Shown: positions 8,482 through 16,818, counted from the first letter of the stretch. The stretch: 45,562 nucleotides of DNA from an uncultured Rhodanobacter sp. (GCA_903827735.1 CAIKJM010000127.1:1-45562); one strand, 5' to 3'. Notes: generated by a model not told the origin, from the letters alone. Program-made: numbers and translations.

Positions 8482-8527
8482 GTTAGACGCAGCGCCACGG
8501 CGAATCGTCAAAGGCGCAGCGCCTAAC
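8482..8527. repeat. Imperfect 15-bp inverted repeat
   Basis: GTTAGACGCAGCGCC and GGCGCAGCGCCTAAC pair at 13 of 15 positions around a 16-base loop, in the 276-bp gap between the small protein and the VOC gene. There is no T-run, so it is not an obvious terminator for the upstream gene, though it may stabilise the 3' end of its mRNA. The rest of this gap shows nothing I can name. Confidence 0.5.
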
Positions 8528-8720
8528 TTACCGTCCGTGCTCAAGGGTTTTTCCGAAGGTGCCATGGCGTTTTATGCGCGCACACGGCGATGAAAAAGAT
8601 CGGCCACGTGAGGAAGCTTAGACGTCGTCATGCCGCCGTTTTAACTCCGTGCCCATCAGCATTCATTTGACGACACCGCCGGCCCGGCGGGTCGCGTCGA
8701 CGATCCATCCGGAGCTCGCC

Positions 8721-9098
8721 ATGCTGAGTCATCACGATGCAGTCGCTCGTATCGCCGTAAAAAATATCGCCGTCGCGAGACGCTTCTACGAAAACACTCT
8801 CGGGCTCACCGCCGTCGCAACCGGCGACAAGGATCGGGTCGAATACCGCAGCGGCCAGTCCACCATCCGGGTTTATCGATCCGAGGACGCCGGAAACACG
8901 CGGGATTCAACGCTTACCTTTGCTGTCGGCGACAGGATCGACATTCTGGCCCGCGCACTCAAGGCGAAGGGCGTGCACTTTCAGCACTATGACCTTCCGC
9001 AAACTTATATCGAAGGCGACGTCCATGTGGCTGGCGAACAGCGCATCGCATGGTTCAGCGACCCGGACGGTAACCTGCTGTCGATGGTCGGCGGCTAA
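8721..9098 (+). CDS. VOC (glyoxalase/bleomycin-resistance fold) protein
   Basis: A 125-residue single VOC domain: RIAVKNIAVARRFYENTLGL at the start, a central TLTFAVGDRIDILARALKAKGVHF helix, and WFSDPDGNLLSMV at the end, the usual last strand. The first metal position, often His in HV.I...D....FY, is Arg here and the last is Ser rather than Glu, so metal-dependent catalysis is unlikely and ligand binding or resistance by sequestration is as possible. The start at 8721 has GGAG six bases upstream; frames opening earlier do not. It has no operon partner. Confidence 0.85.
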   Translation: MLSHHDAVARIAVKNIAVARRFYENTLGLTAVATGDKDRVEYRSGQSTIRVYRSEDAGNTRDSTLTFAVGDRIDILARALKAKGVHFQHYDLPQTYIEGDVHVAGEQRIAWFSDPDGNLLSMVGG

Positions 9099-9142
9099 CT
9101 GCATAGCCGCCGCATCTTCTCAGCGAACCCAATGGCGCACGT

Positions 9143-9168
9143 GTCGCCTCTGGATGTCGCCTCTGGAT
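9143..9168. repeat. Perfect 13-bp tandem duplication
   Basis: Two adjacent copies of GTCGCCTCTGGAT lie in the 262-bp gap between the VOC and EAL genes. It is probably a replication-slippage product. The remainder of the gap holds no hairpin or promoter that I can support. Confidence 0.7.
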
Positions 9169-9360
9169 AATGGATAGTGCTGTATAACCTAAGCCGGGCA
9201 TCCAATACGGAGCGAGGGCATTTGCCTCCTGTGGCTGCCAGACATCGGTATGGTCCCTGCGTTAACCTGCCTCGAAGTTTTATTCGGAAGACAGTGCGGC
9301 GGGTGAACGGTTAAAGAGAAGTGGTGCCAATCAGCGTTATCGTCGTTGGGAGAGCGAAAC

Positions 9361-10119
9361 GTGTCATCCGTCAATGAGCCGAAGCCCTGTGCGCTGTGTC
9401 GTGACGAGGTTCCGCTCGGCTTTGAATTCACCATGGCGTTCCAGCCCATCGTCGACATGCGCGATCGCAGCGTGTACGCCTATGAAAGTCTGATCCGCGG
9501 CGTAGACGGCAGCAGCGCCGCCAGCATTCTCGATCAGGTCACTGATCGCAATCGCTACACCTTCGATCAGGCCTGTCGGGTAACCGCGGTCGAGATGGCT
9601 TCGAGACTCGGCGTGACATGCTATCTGAGCATCAACTTTCTACCGAACGCGGTGTATCAGGCGAGCACCTGCATTCGCGCCACGCTGATGGCCGCAGAAC
9701 GCTGCAACTTTCCCACCGATCGGCTGATCTTCGAGATCACTGAAAACGAGCGGCCTGACCAGGCGCATTTGAAACACATCGTGGTGGAATACAAGCGCCA
9801 GGGCTTCAAGACGGCGTTTGATGATTTCGGCGCCGGCTATGCCGGGCTCAACCTGCTGTCCGAGTTTCAACCGGACATCATCAAGCTGGATATGGCACTC
9901 GTCCGCGACATCGATCACGATCCCATTCGTCAGGCTATTGTCCTTGGCCTGCTGGATATTTGCCGCGCGCTGCGCATCGAGGTGATTGCCGAAGGCATCG
10001 AGCAAATCGGCGAGCTGCAGATGCTGCAGTCGATGGGCTTGCACCTGTTTCAAGGCTTCCTGTTCGCTCACCCCGGCTTCGAGCAGCTGCCGGCAATCCA
10101 TTGGCCGGATGTTGGCTGA
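9361..10119 (+). CDS. Stand-alone EAL domain c-di-GMP phosphodiesterase
   Basis: A 252-residue cytosolic protein that is almost all EAL domain. The signature Glu is in YESLIRG (Glu42), so EAL is ESL. Other catalytic positions are visible: SINFLPN (Asn), FEITE (Glu), DDFGAGYAGLNLL (Asp-Asp), IKLD (Lys), IAEGIE (Glu) and QGFLFA (Gln). All metal and catalytic residues appear kept, so it should hydrolyse c-di-GMP to pGpG. A CALC pair at residues 10-13 precedes the domain and could bind metal or form a disulfide. I prefer the GTG at 9361, with GGGAG just upstream; a TTG at 9346 is the longer alternative. No GGDEF or sensor domain is attached and no partner lies next to it. Confidence 0.9.
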   Translation: MSSVNEPKPCALCRDEVPLGFEFTMAFQPIVDMRDRSVYAYESLIRGVDGSSAASILDQVTDRNRYTFDQACRVTAVEMASRLGVTCYLSINFLPNAVYQASTCIRATLMAAERCNFPTDRLIFEITENERPDQAHLKHIVVEYKRQGFKTAFDDFGAGYAGLNLLSEFQPDIIKLDMALVRDIDHDPIRQAIVLGLLDICRALRIEVIAEGIEQIGELQMLQSMGLHLFQGFLFAHPGFEQLPAIHWPDVG

Positions 10120-10241
10120 GCCCTCCGCAGGACGTTTCGCTTCATGCGCCGAAGTAACCTTCGCCGCCGCTTTGGCGAAGAACCCAGTGACGACACGCAT
10201 TGCTGCCTTCCATCCATCCGCCGTGTCGGCCGGAGCCTGCT

Positions 10242-10985
10242 ATGCACACATTCTTTCGACTGCCCGCCAAATTCCTGCTCGGCGCGTTTGCGCTGATCGC
10301 TTTCAGCGAGATCGGCTACGCCCAGGAGCCCCCGGCCACCGGGTCACCTGTCGTGGTGGAGCTGTTCCAAAGCCAGGGCTGCTCCTCGTGCCCGCCGGCC
10401 GAGGCGAACCTCAATGCGATCGCCGGGCAGCCGAATATCCTCGCACTGTCCTATGCGGTGACGTATTGGGACAACCTGGGCTGGAAGGACACCTTCGCCA
10501 GCGAGGCGTTCACCAACCGCCAGTACGACTATTCGCACTATCAAAAACAGGATGGCGTCTACACGCCGCAGGTCATCGTGAACGGGCAGACGGCCATTGT
10601 CGGCAGCGATCGCGCGCAGCTCGATCAAGTGGTCGCCGAGGCGCATGCGCGAGGTCCGTCGCTGTCGTGGGCCAAAGGCCAGCTGCAGGTCGGCGCAGGC
10701 CAGCCTAATGCTCCAGCTGACGTCTGGCTGGTCCGCTACGATCCGCGCACCATTAACGTAGCCATCCGCGCCGGCGAGAACAGCGGCCGCACGCTGCCAC
10801 ATCGCAACGTAGTGCGCGAACTGGTGAACCTCGGCACGTGGGACGGTCATGCAAAAACCTTCGCTATTCCCGCCGCATCCACACGCGGCCTGTCGACCGC
10901 GGCGCTGGTGCAGATCAAAAGCGGAGGCGAGATTCTCAGCGCTGCAAAAGATTCCAGCGTGAATACGGATACCGCCTCACGCTGA
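10242..10985 (+). CDS. DUF1223 secreted thioredoxin-fold protein
   Basis: A 247-residue exported protein. A signal peptide (FRLPAKFLLGAFALIAF, cleavage near GYA-Q) is followed by VVVELFQSQGCSSCPPAEANL with a CxxC pair at Cys47 and Cys50, then a long DUF1223 body with YWDNLGWKDTFAS, YTPQVIVNG and a late LPHRNVVRELVNLG. The family has a thioredoxin-like fold, is periplasmic in many proteobacteria, and has no proven reaction. A thiol-redox role is the natural guess. The start has GGAG seven bases upstream; an earlier in-frame start at 10200 lacks one and would bury the signal peptide. Confidence 0.88.
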   Translation: MHTFFRLPAKFLLGAFALIAFSEIGYAQEPPATGSPVVVELFQSQGCSSCPPAEANLNAIAGQPNILALSYAVTYWDNLGWKDTFASEAFTNRQYDYSHYQKQDGVYTPQVIVNGQTAIVGSDRAQLDQVVAEAHARGPSLSWAKGQLQVGAGQPNAPADVWLVRYDPRTINVAIRAGENSGRTLPHRNVVRELVNLGTWDGHAKTFAIPAASTRGLSTAALVQIKSGGEILSAAKDSSVNTDTASR

Positions 10986-11079
10986 TTGCGCGCTGTTGAA
11001 AGCGCCCGTTGGAAGCTTGTGGATGGTCGATTAGCGCACTGCGATACTTCAGCTTTCGTTGTTCGATGGACGCTTCAAC

Positions 11080-11940
11080 ATGCTCGCGACTCGCTGGATC
11101 ATTTCCACCCTCGTATTCGCCGTTCTCGCGCTACGCGCCATGCCACTAACTGCCCAGCAGCTGCGCATCATGACGTTCAACGTGCGTACCGGCATCGCCA
11201 ACGATGGCGCAAACGACTGGAACCATCGCCGTGACATCATGGTGCGCACGATACGAGCGCAGCATCCCGACGTGCTCGGCACGCAGGAGCTGAACAAATT
11301 CCAGGGTGATTACATCGTCGGCAAGCTGCCGCAGTACCTGTGGTTCGGCATCGGCCGCCGCGGCGATGAGGGTGATGAACATATGGGCGTGTTCTATCGA
11401 GCCGACCGGCTGCGCGTCATCGACTCCGGCAGCTACTGGCTTTCCGACACACCAGACAAACCCGGCAGCATCACCTGGGGCAATTTTTATCCGCGAATGG
11501 TGACCTGGGCCGTGTTTGAACGCAAAGCCGACGGCCGGCGCTTTTATTACTGCAACACGCATTTTCCGTATCGCGATCAGGACGAGCTGGCGCGCACGCG
11601 CTCCGCCGAGGAAATTCTTGCCCGCCTGAGCGCGTCACCTGCCAATCTACCCATCGTTATGACCGGTGATTTCAACAGCGCGCCAGATAGGCCCGACCAT
11701 GCGGTGCTCACCTCGTTGCTGGACGACGCATGGATCAACGCGCAAAGCCGCAGCGGTCCGGAACAGACTTTCCATAATTTCAGCGGCGTGCCGGATCGGC
11801 GCATCGACTGGATTCTCTCCCGCGGCTTTCACGCGATCATGGCAAGCACCATCACAACCAGTGAGGGAAGCCGCTATCCCTCTGACCACTTTCCGGTAGT
11901 CGTCGCACTCGCCTGGCCGGCAACGCCAAAGCAGCATTAG
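11080..11940 (+). CDS. Secreted endonuclease/exonuclease/phosphatase (EEP) family hydrolase
   Basis: A 286-residue protein with a signal peptide (MLATRWIISTLVFAVLALRA..., cleavage near LTA-Q). The full EEP active-site series is present in order: MTFNVR (Asn), GTQEL (metal Glu), a central YYCNTHFPY (His), GDFNS (Asp and Asn), RIDWIL (Asp) and SDHFPVV (Asp-His). The family includes phosphodiesterases, nucleases and inositol phosphatases. A secreted single-domain form of this size is often a phosphate-scavenging phosphodiesterase, but the substrate cannot be read off. A TTG at 11059 is a weaker alternative start. It follows the DUF1223 gene by 94 bases and may be co-transcribed. Confidence 0.9.
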   Translation: MLATRWIISTLVFAVLALRAMPLTAQQLRIMTFNVRTGIANDGANDWNHRRDIMVRTIRAQHPDVLGTQELNKFQGDYIVGKLPQYLWFGIGRRGDEGDEHMGVFYRADRLRVIDSGSYWLSDTPDKPGSITWGNFYPRMVTWAVFERKADGRRFYYCNTHFPYRDQDELARTRSAEEILARLSASPANLPIVMTGDFNSAPDRPDHAVLTSLLDDAWINAQSRSGPEQTFHNFSGVPDRRIDWILSRGFHAIMASTITTSEGSRYPSDHFPVVVALAWPATPKQH

Positions 11941-11948
11941 CGCAAAGG

Positions 11949-12161
11949 CTAGTGCATCTGCGACAGCAGCTTTTCGCCTGCCGCCTGGGCAGCGGCGATC
12001 GCTTCCTCAGCTGACTGGAACACGCCGGCGACCTTGATCGGTTCACCGCGCAGCCCGTCCTTGTCTTCAATGGTGTACATGGCTTCGTAAACGAAGCTCC
12101 CGTCACTGGATGACTCAACCTGGGACGAGGGATAGATCTTGTAGCCAGATGCGTTGCTCAT
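11949..12161 (-). CDS. Small protein, 70 aa, member of a local paralogous set
   Basis: The protein begins MSNASGYKIYPSSQVESSSD, has a middle YEAMYTIEDKDG strand pair and a C-terminal helix SAEEAIAAAQAAGEKLL. The likely fold is a short beta sheet capped by one helix. I do not recognise a named function. It resembles the next gene upstream (12192-12413) and the protein at 32372-32593 in length, strand pattern and a final helix with Glu-Ala-rich spacing. The gap to its upstream neighbour is 30 bases, so both are probably one transcript. It is convergent with the EEP hydrolase, eight bases apart. Confidence 0.75.
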   Translation of the reverse strand: MSNASGYKIYPSSQVESSSDGSFVYEAMYTIEDKDGLRGEPIKVAGVFQSAEEAIAAAQAAGEKLLSQMH

Positions 12162-12191
12162 CGGGGGTCTCTCGCGTCGGATGGCATCAGT

Positions 12192-12413
12192 CTACCTTGC
12201 CAGTTCCTGACGGCGAATCAGCGAACGCGCGATCTCGTCACCCGCAGCCAGCGCTTCGTCAATGGACGCGTACGTTCGGTCATTCTCTTCTTCCGGCCCA
12301 ATGCCAGGAACAGTGACGACAATCGAGATGCCGCGCTCGTGCTGCGACGTTTCCACGGTATACGTGGTGCCATCGACGGTGCGGGTATGGGTTTGGGGTG
12401 TAGAACCGGTCAT
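12192..12413 (-). CDS. Small protein, 73 aa, paralogue of the adjacent gene
   Basis: It starts MTGSTPQTHTRTVDGTTYTV, has a VVTVPGIGPEEENDRTY strand region and a closing helix SIDEALAAGDEIARSLI. AAGGAG lies eight bases before the ATG at 12413; a longer frame from 12470 has no such site. The final helix and the preceding strands line up with the 70-residue product downstream. Small Tyr/Thr-rich strand-helix proteins of this type occur in Xanthomonadales and Burkholderia without a known role. Confidence 0.75.
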   Translation of the reverse strand: MTGSTPQTHTRTVDGTTYTVETSQHERGISIVVTVPGIGPEEENDRTYASIDEALAAGDEIARSLIRRQELAR

Positions 12414-12624
12414 GCGGCATTCTCCTTCGGACGAACGCGTAAGCTGATCTCGTGGCAGTGAAGAACGCATGACAGCGTACCTATGGGGATCGCGCTGCGC
12501 TGTCAGCGGCTAGCAAACCCGTGGACAGCGTCCATGCCGGATGGAAGGCTAAACGCGGCGGCCCGTTGTTGTGTCGCCTGCGCGCGACTCTCGCCTACCA
12601 ACGTCTTACCGATACTACCGATAG

Positions 12625-13704
12625 CTACGCCATAGCCGCAGGCTTCGACAACGTCGCCATATCGATCACCAGCCGATAGCGAACCTCGCCTTTCTCGAGC
12701 CGCGTGAAAGCTTCGTCGATCGCCGAGGCGGCGATAATCTCGACGTCGGCCGTGATGCCATGCTCGCCGCAGAAATCCAGCATTTCCTGCGTCTCGCGCG
12801 TGCCGGCCGAACCCGAGCTGCAGAGGCGTCGCCGCCCCATGGTCAGCAGCACCGGCGTGAAATCCATCGCGTCGGGAATACCCAGGCAACACAATGTGCC
12901 ATCCAGATCGAGCGCGAGCAGGTAGGGATCGAGATGGTGCCGGCTGGACACGGTATCCAGAATGAAGCGAAAGCGGTACTTCTGAGCGGCTATCGCCTCG
13001 GCGTCGGTCGACAGGATCGCTTCGTCCGCACCGAGCGCCAGCGCGTCGCTGCATTTGCCCGGCGAGGTAGTGAACACCACGACTTTCGCACCCAGTGCGT
13101 GAGAGAACTTCACCGCCATGTGTCCCAGACCGCCGAGACCGACCACGCCGATCGTCACGCCCGGCCCTATCTTCCAATGCCGCAGCGGTGACCAGGTAGT
13201 AACGCCGGCGCAGAGCATCGGCGCCACGGCCGCCGGATTCAGTCCCGCCGGCACGTGATAGACGAAATCCGCGTTGGCCACGTACTCATTGGAGTAGCCA
13301 CCGTAGGTCGGCTCGCCGTCATGGCGGTCCGTGCCGCCATAGGTCAGCGTGGGAAATTCGCGGCAGTAGGGCTCGTCGTGTTCCCGGCACGGGCCGCAGC
13401 GGCGGCATGAATCGACGATATTGCCGATCGCCACGCTGTCGCCCACCGCAAACCGGGTTACCTGGGCGCCCACTTCCGTCACTTCACCGACCATCTCGTG
13501 CCCAGGCACCACCGGGAAAGCGCGCCCGCCCTGAATGGCGTGCAGATCGGTATGGCAGACGCCGCAGTAGGTGATGCGCACGGCGACATCATCTGGCCGC
13601 AGCGCGCGGCGCATAAAGGCCCACGGCGCCAGCGGCTGATTCCTAGCGAAAGATGCCAGGCCCCAGGCCTGGCGCAAGGATGGAGCAGGAGCGTTCGATG
13701 CCAT
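12625..13704 (-). CDS. Zinc-dependent NAD(P)H alcohol dehydrogenase, cinnamyl-alcohol-dehydrogenase type
   Basis: A 359-residue cytosolic medium-chain dehydrogenase that reduces aldehydes to alcohols (or the reverse). Catalytic zinc ligands appear in YCGVCHTDLH (Cys47) and PGHE (His69); the structural zinc site is SCRRCGPCREHDEPYC with Cys at 100, 103, 106 and 114. The cofactor loop is VGLGGLGHMAVKF. The layout matches the YahK/AdhC branch of CAD-like enzymes, which prefer NADPH and broad aldehydes. AGGA stands eight bases before the ATG. It diverges from the LysR gene at 13815, its likely regulator. A role in aldehyde detoxification is inference. Confidence 0.93.
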   Translation of the reverse strand: MASNAPAPSLRQAWGLASFARNQPLAPWAFMRRALRPDDVAVRITYCGVCHTDLHAIQGGRAFPVVPGHEMVGEVTEVGAQVTRFAVGDSVAIGNIVDSCRRCGPCREHDEPYCREFPTLTYGGTDRHDGEPTYGGYSNEYVANADFVYHVPAGLNPAAVAPMLCAGVTTWSPLRHWKIGPGVTIGVVGLGGLGHMAVKFSHALGAKVVVFTTSPGKCSDALALGADEAILSTDAEAIAAQKYRFRFILDTVSSRHHLDPYLLALDLDGTLCCLGIPDAMDFTPVLLTMGRRRLCSSGSAGTRETQEMLDFCGEHGITADVEIIAASAIDEAFTRLEKGEVRYRLVIDMATLSKPAAMA

Positions 13705-13814
13705 GGTGTTTTCCTGAGCGGATGCGGTTCGATGGGCGGAGCATCAGCCTAAGCGCCACGGCTTTACTTGATAAGATGGGTTGAACGGGATGAACTCATG
13801 AAGCACATGCAGCA

Positions 13815-14777
13815 ATGAAGCGCGATGAGCTCAACGATCTGGCCGCCTTTGCCCTGGTAGCGGAGCTGATGAGCTTTACCCAGGCGGCCACGCGCCTGGG
13901 TATGTCGGCCTCCGCTTTGAGCCATGCCATGAAGTCGCTCGAATCGCGGCTCGGTATGCGCCTGCTCGCGCGCACAACGCGCAGCGTGCGCGCGACCGAA
14001 GCCGGCGAACGCTTGCTGCGCACTCTGCGGCCTGCGCTGGACGATATTCAAGCAGGGATCGGCGCCTTGAGCGAGCTGCGTGAAAAACCGTCCGGCACCT
14101 TGCGCATCACGACGCTTCGGCAAGCAGCCAACAGCGTGCTGCTACCGATGATTCCCGACTTTCTTGCCGATTATCCGGAGATCGGCCTAGAGCTGACCAT
14201 CGATGAAGGTCTCTCCGATATCGTTGCCGACCGCTACGACGCCGGCATCCGCCACGGGCACAAGCTCGACAGGGACATGATTGCCGTGCGCATCAGTGCG
14301 GATATTAAAATCGCCGTCGTCGCCTCACCTTCTTATCTCGCCAAGCGCGCTATTCCGAAACATCCGCGCGAACTGGCCGAACACCATTGCATCAACTATC
14401 GCTACACCACCTCTGGCGGCACCTACCTGTGGCAGTTTGAAGAGGATGGACGTCCATTTCAGATGCGCGTGGAAGGACATCTTGCCTTCAACGATGGCGA
14501 CATGATTCTCGCCTCGGCGCTCGCCGGCCAGGGTATCGCGTACGTCTTCGAAGAAATGGTAACGGACCATGTTGTCAAAGGTCGGCTCACGCGGATGCTT
14601 GAGCCCTGGTGCCCCACCTTGCCCGGTTACTACCTTTATCACCCCAGCCGCCGCCAGACGCCGCCAGCGCTTTCAGCCATGATTGAGGCACTGCGTACAA
14701 GACTGGCCCAGGCTGAATCCCAGCGCGGGGCGACAATGCCGCCGCTTCGAAAAACCCGACAAAAGGCCAACCGGTGA
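13815..14777 (+). CDS. LysR family regulator, coupled to DUF6765 gene
   Basis: A 320-residue regulator. The N-terminal winged helix (DLAAFALVAELMSFTQAATRLGMSASALSHAMKSLESRLGMRLLARTTRSV) is followed by a type-2 periplasmic-binding-like effector domain from about residue 95 to 300. The C-terminal tail is basic (LRKTRQKANR). It diverges from the CAD-type alcohol dehydrogenase across a 110-bp gap, the classical LysR arrangement. Unusually, its stop overlaps the start of the DUF6765 gene (GTGA), so both are made from one message. The ribosome site is weak, which may keep levels low. The inducer is unknown. Confidence 0.92.
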   Translation: MKRDELNDLAAFALVAELMSFTQAATRLGMSASALSHAMKSLESRLGMRLLARTTRSVRATEAGERLLRTLRPALDDIQAGIGALSELREKPSGTLRITTLRQAANSVLLPMIPDFLADYPEIGLELTIDEGLSDIVADRYDAGIRHGHKLDRDMIAVRISADIKIAVVASPSYLAKRAIPKHPRELAEHHCINYRYTTSGGTYLWQFEEDGRPFQMRVEGHLAFNDGDMILASALAGQGIAYVFEEMVTDHVVKGRLTRMLEPWCPTLPGYYLYHPSRRQTPPALSAMIEALRTRLAQAESQRGATMPPLRKTRQKANR

Positions 14778-15850
14778 ATATCGATTTCCACTATGGCGTG
14801 ATCTATCTCGTCAGCCGCCTCGCCGGACTTGAAAAGCCGGATGCCGAGATCGTGGCGCACTGCTGCCAGTACGTGGATGACGCCACGGTCAGCGGCACGC
14901 TGGAGTTCGCCGGCGGCGAGAGCTACGAGCGCTTTGCCAGCGCGCACAAGATGTTCGATTACATGAATATCAGCAACACCAGCGACAAGCGCATCTGGGC
15001 GCCGTTCCACTTCCTGCCGGGCGGCGAAGGCAATACGCTGGAAGACAAATCCATCTGTAAGCCCGATAGCGCGATCGCACGCGACATGGTCGCGCACGCC
15101 ATCGCCAACCGCGGTGCCGAGAATGCGCTGCACCGCCTGGGCGTGACCCTGCATGTTTACGTCGACACCTGGGCGCACCAGAACTTTACCGGCACCATCA
15201 GCGACCATAACGTGGTGAGGTCACTGACGAGCGAGGATTACTCGCACGACGCGTGGCTCGGGAAACTGGAGCAACTGGCCAGTGATGCGGTGCATACGGC
15301 GCAGTCGGAACTTCTTGATCACCTGGTCAAGCTCGGCCACGGCGCAGCTCTGCATTTTCCCGACCAGCCCTGGGCCAAGTGGCAGTATCAGAACGGCCAC
15401 GGCCTGACCTTCCGGCGCGACAACCTGCCGATCTTTATGGAAGCGGCGGACATGGCGTATCGCGCCATCAAGGGATTTCGCCGCGGCAATACCGCCTTCG
15501 CGCAGGAGGAAGGACTGCCCGCAGAAACCCGGGCAGCGCTCGCGTCTCTACTGGCCTCCAATCGCGATGACGATCCGGTCAAACGGCTGGACGCACTGCG
15601 CACCGCGCTGGCCGAAGGCCAGGTGCCCGGCTTCGCCGAAACGGTGACGCCCTATATCGGCAAAGGCCACGGTTCGTGGAAAGACCAGGCCACCGGCATC
15701 ATTGACGACGACGGCGATGGCAAAGAAAAACCGGTGTGGTCCGAAGCCTTCGAACAATCCGACTACCGGAAAGTCCACGACGCGATCAAGGAGCATCGCT
15801 TCGTGGTGACGCAGGTGATTCTGCCCAAGCATGGTGTGCGGCTTGCCTAA
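14774..15850 (+). CDS. DUF6765 family protein, probable metal-dependent hydrolase
   Basis: A 358-residue soluble protein starting GTG, with AAGG upstream inside the LysR gene. I place it in DUF6765 from memory of the NIDFHYGVIYLV start and APFHFLPGG. It is rich in His and Asp at spaced positions: His6, His29, Asp35, His58, His79, His120 and then HVYVDTWAHQNF with His127, Asp131 and His135. The strand HVYVDTWAHQ.F is like that of zinc-dependent phospholipase C/P1-nuclease-fold enzymes, so a metal site is likely; the reaction is unknown. No signal peptide is seen, unlike secreted phospholipases. It overlaps lysR by four bases and ends at a strong hairpin. Confidence 0.8.
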   Translation: MNIDFHYGVIYLVSRLAGLEKPDAEIVAHCCQYVDDATVSGTLEFAGGESYERFASAHKMFDYMNISNTSDKRIWAPFHFLPGGEGNTLEDKSICKPDSAIARDMVAHAIANRGAENALHRLGVTLHVYVDTWAHQNFTGTISDHNVVRSLTSEDYSHDAWLGKLEQLASDAVHTAQSELLDHLVKLGHGAALHFPDQPWAKWQYQNGHGLTFRRDNLPIFMEAADMAYRAIKGFRRGNTAFAQEEGLPAETRAALASLLASNRDDDPVKRLDALRTALAEGQVPGFAETVTPYIGKGHGSWKDQATGIIDDDGDGKEKPVWSEAFEQSDYRKVHDAIKEHRFVVTQVILPKHGVRLA

Positions 15851-15895
15851 GCCAGCTGATGTTTTTTGCGGCCAGAGCCGACACAAACAACGATA

Positions 15896-15932
15896 CCGGC
15901 GGATATCGAATGATCCGCCGGCCTCCTTTTCT
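15896..15932 (+). terminator. Terminator hairpin after the DUF6765 gene
   Basis: A perfect nine-base stem, CCGGCGGAT/ATCCGCCGG, with an eight-base loop is followed by CCTCCTTTTCT. It lies 46 bases past the stop, between convergent genes. The T-run is interrupted but adequate. Confidence 0.75.
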
Positions 15933-15943
15933 AACGTGCGAGC

Positions 15944-16705
15944 TTAGACAAACATGCCGCCGGAAGCTTCGATGCGCTGGCCGTTGATCCAGCGATTGGC
16001 GGGCAGCAAGAGCGTGGCGATGACGCCGCCGATATCGTCCGGCAAACCCGTGCGGCCAAGCGCCGTCACGGAGGCGATCATCTTTTTGATCTCCGGGTTA
16101 TCGCGCACGGCGCCGCCGCGGAAGTCGGTTTCGATCGCGCCCGGTGCCACGGTATTTACCGCGATGCCACGAGCGCCGAGTTCTTTTGCCTGATAACGCG
16201 TCAGCACCTCGACCGCACCCTTCACTGCCGCGTAGGCGGAGGAGCCCGGCATGGCGAAGCGCGCAAGACCACTGGAAATATTGATGATGCGCCCGCCGTC
16301 GGCGATCAGCGGCAGCAGCTTCTGGGTGAGAAAGAACACGCCTTTGAAGTGGACGTTGACCAGTTCATCGAAGTCGGCCTCGGTGGTGTCAGCGATGCTG
16401 GCATGCAGGCCGGTGCCCGCGTTGTTGACCAGAAAATCGAAGGTGTCGCGTTGCCAGGTCTTGCTCAGCACGTCGCGAACCTTGGCGGCGAAGGCGTCAA
16501 AGCTGGCGCTTTTGCCGACATCCAGCGGCAGCGCCACCGCCTTGCGGCCGAGCTTTTCGATCGCCGCCACCACGGCCGCCGCTTCCTTCTCGCCGCTGCG
16601 ATAGGTCAGGATGATGTCGGTGCCCTGCTGGGCCAGTTTCATGGCGCTGTTCTGACCCAGGCCGCGGCTGCCGCCGGTGATGATGGCAATAGTGGAGGTG
16701 CTCAT
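15944..16705 (-). CDS. Classical SDR family oxidoreductase
   Basis: A 253-residue enzyme with the full classical short-chain dehydrogenase set: TGGSRGLGQ cofactor loop, LPLDVG, FLVNNAGTG, INISSG (catalytic Ser), YAAVK (catalytic Tyr and Lys) and NTVAPGAIETDF. The fold and length suit an NADPH-dependent ketone or 3-oxoacyl reductase; the substrate is unknown. AAGGAG stands six bases before the ATG at 16705, so the longer frame from 16747 is not the start. It diverges from the LysR gene at 16845 with repeated half-sites in between. Confidence 0.93.
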   Translation of the reverse strand: MSTSTIAIITGGSRGLGQNSAMKLAQQGTDIILTYRSGEKEAAAVVAAIEKLGRKAVALPLDVGKSASFDAFAAKVRDVLSKTWQRDTFDFLVNNAGTGLHASIADTTEADFDELVNVHFKGVFFLTQKLLPLIADGGRIINISSGLARFAMPGSSAYAAVKGAVEVLTRYQAKELGARGIAVNTVAPGAIETDFRGGAVRDNPEIKKMIASVTALGRTGLPDDIGGVIATLLLPANRWINGQRIEASGGMFV

Positions 16706-16749
16706 GGGTAACTCCTTGGGGGTGAGTGGATGATTCGGTAAGCACACTC

Positions 16750-16818
16750 TATTGGTCTAAATGGAGATGATAAATCGACCATATTAGATTTGTATGTTCA
16801 AATAAATCGACCAATATA
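16750..16818. promoter_or_regulatory. Probable LysR operator: repeated ATAAATCGACCA half-sites
   Basis: Two near-identical 17-base sites, ATAAATCGACCATATTA (16770) and ATAAATCGACCAATATA (16802), are exactly 32 bases apart, about three helical turns. TATTGGTC at 16750 is the inverse of GACCAATA in the second copy. The region is AT-rich against a GC-rich genome and fills the gap between the divergent SDR and LysR starts. Such phased sites are what a LysR tetramer would bind. Confidence 0.65.

Noticed and set aside
8482..8527. GTTAGAC...GCCTAAC inverted repeat resembling integron attC core sites
   Set aside because: In attC the RYYYAAC box comes first and GTTRRRY last; here the order is reversed. 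No integrase or cassette array is present.
8649..8720. Extended N-terminus for the VOC protein at 8721
   Set aside because: The added residues are not part of the VOC fold, and the ribosome site GGAG fits only the ATG at 8721.
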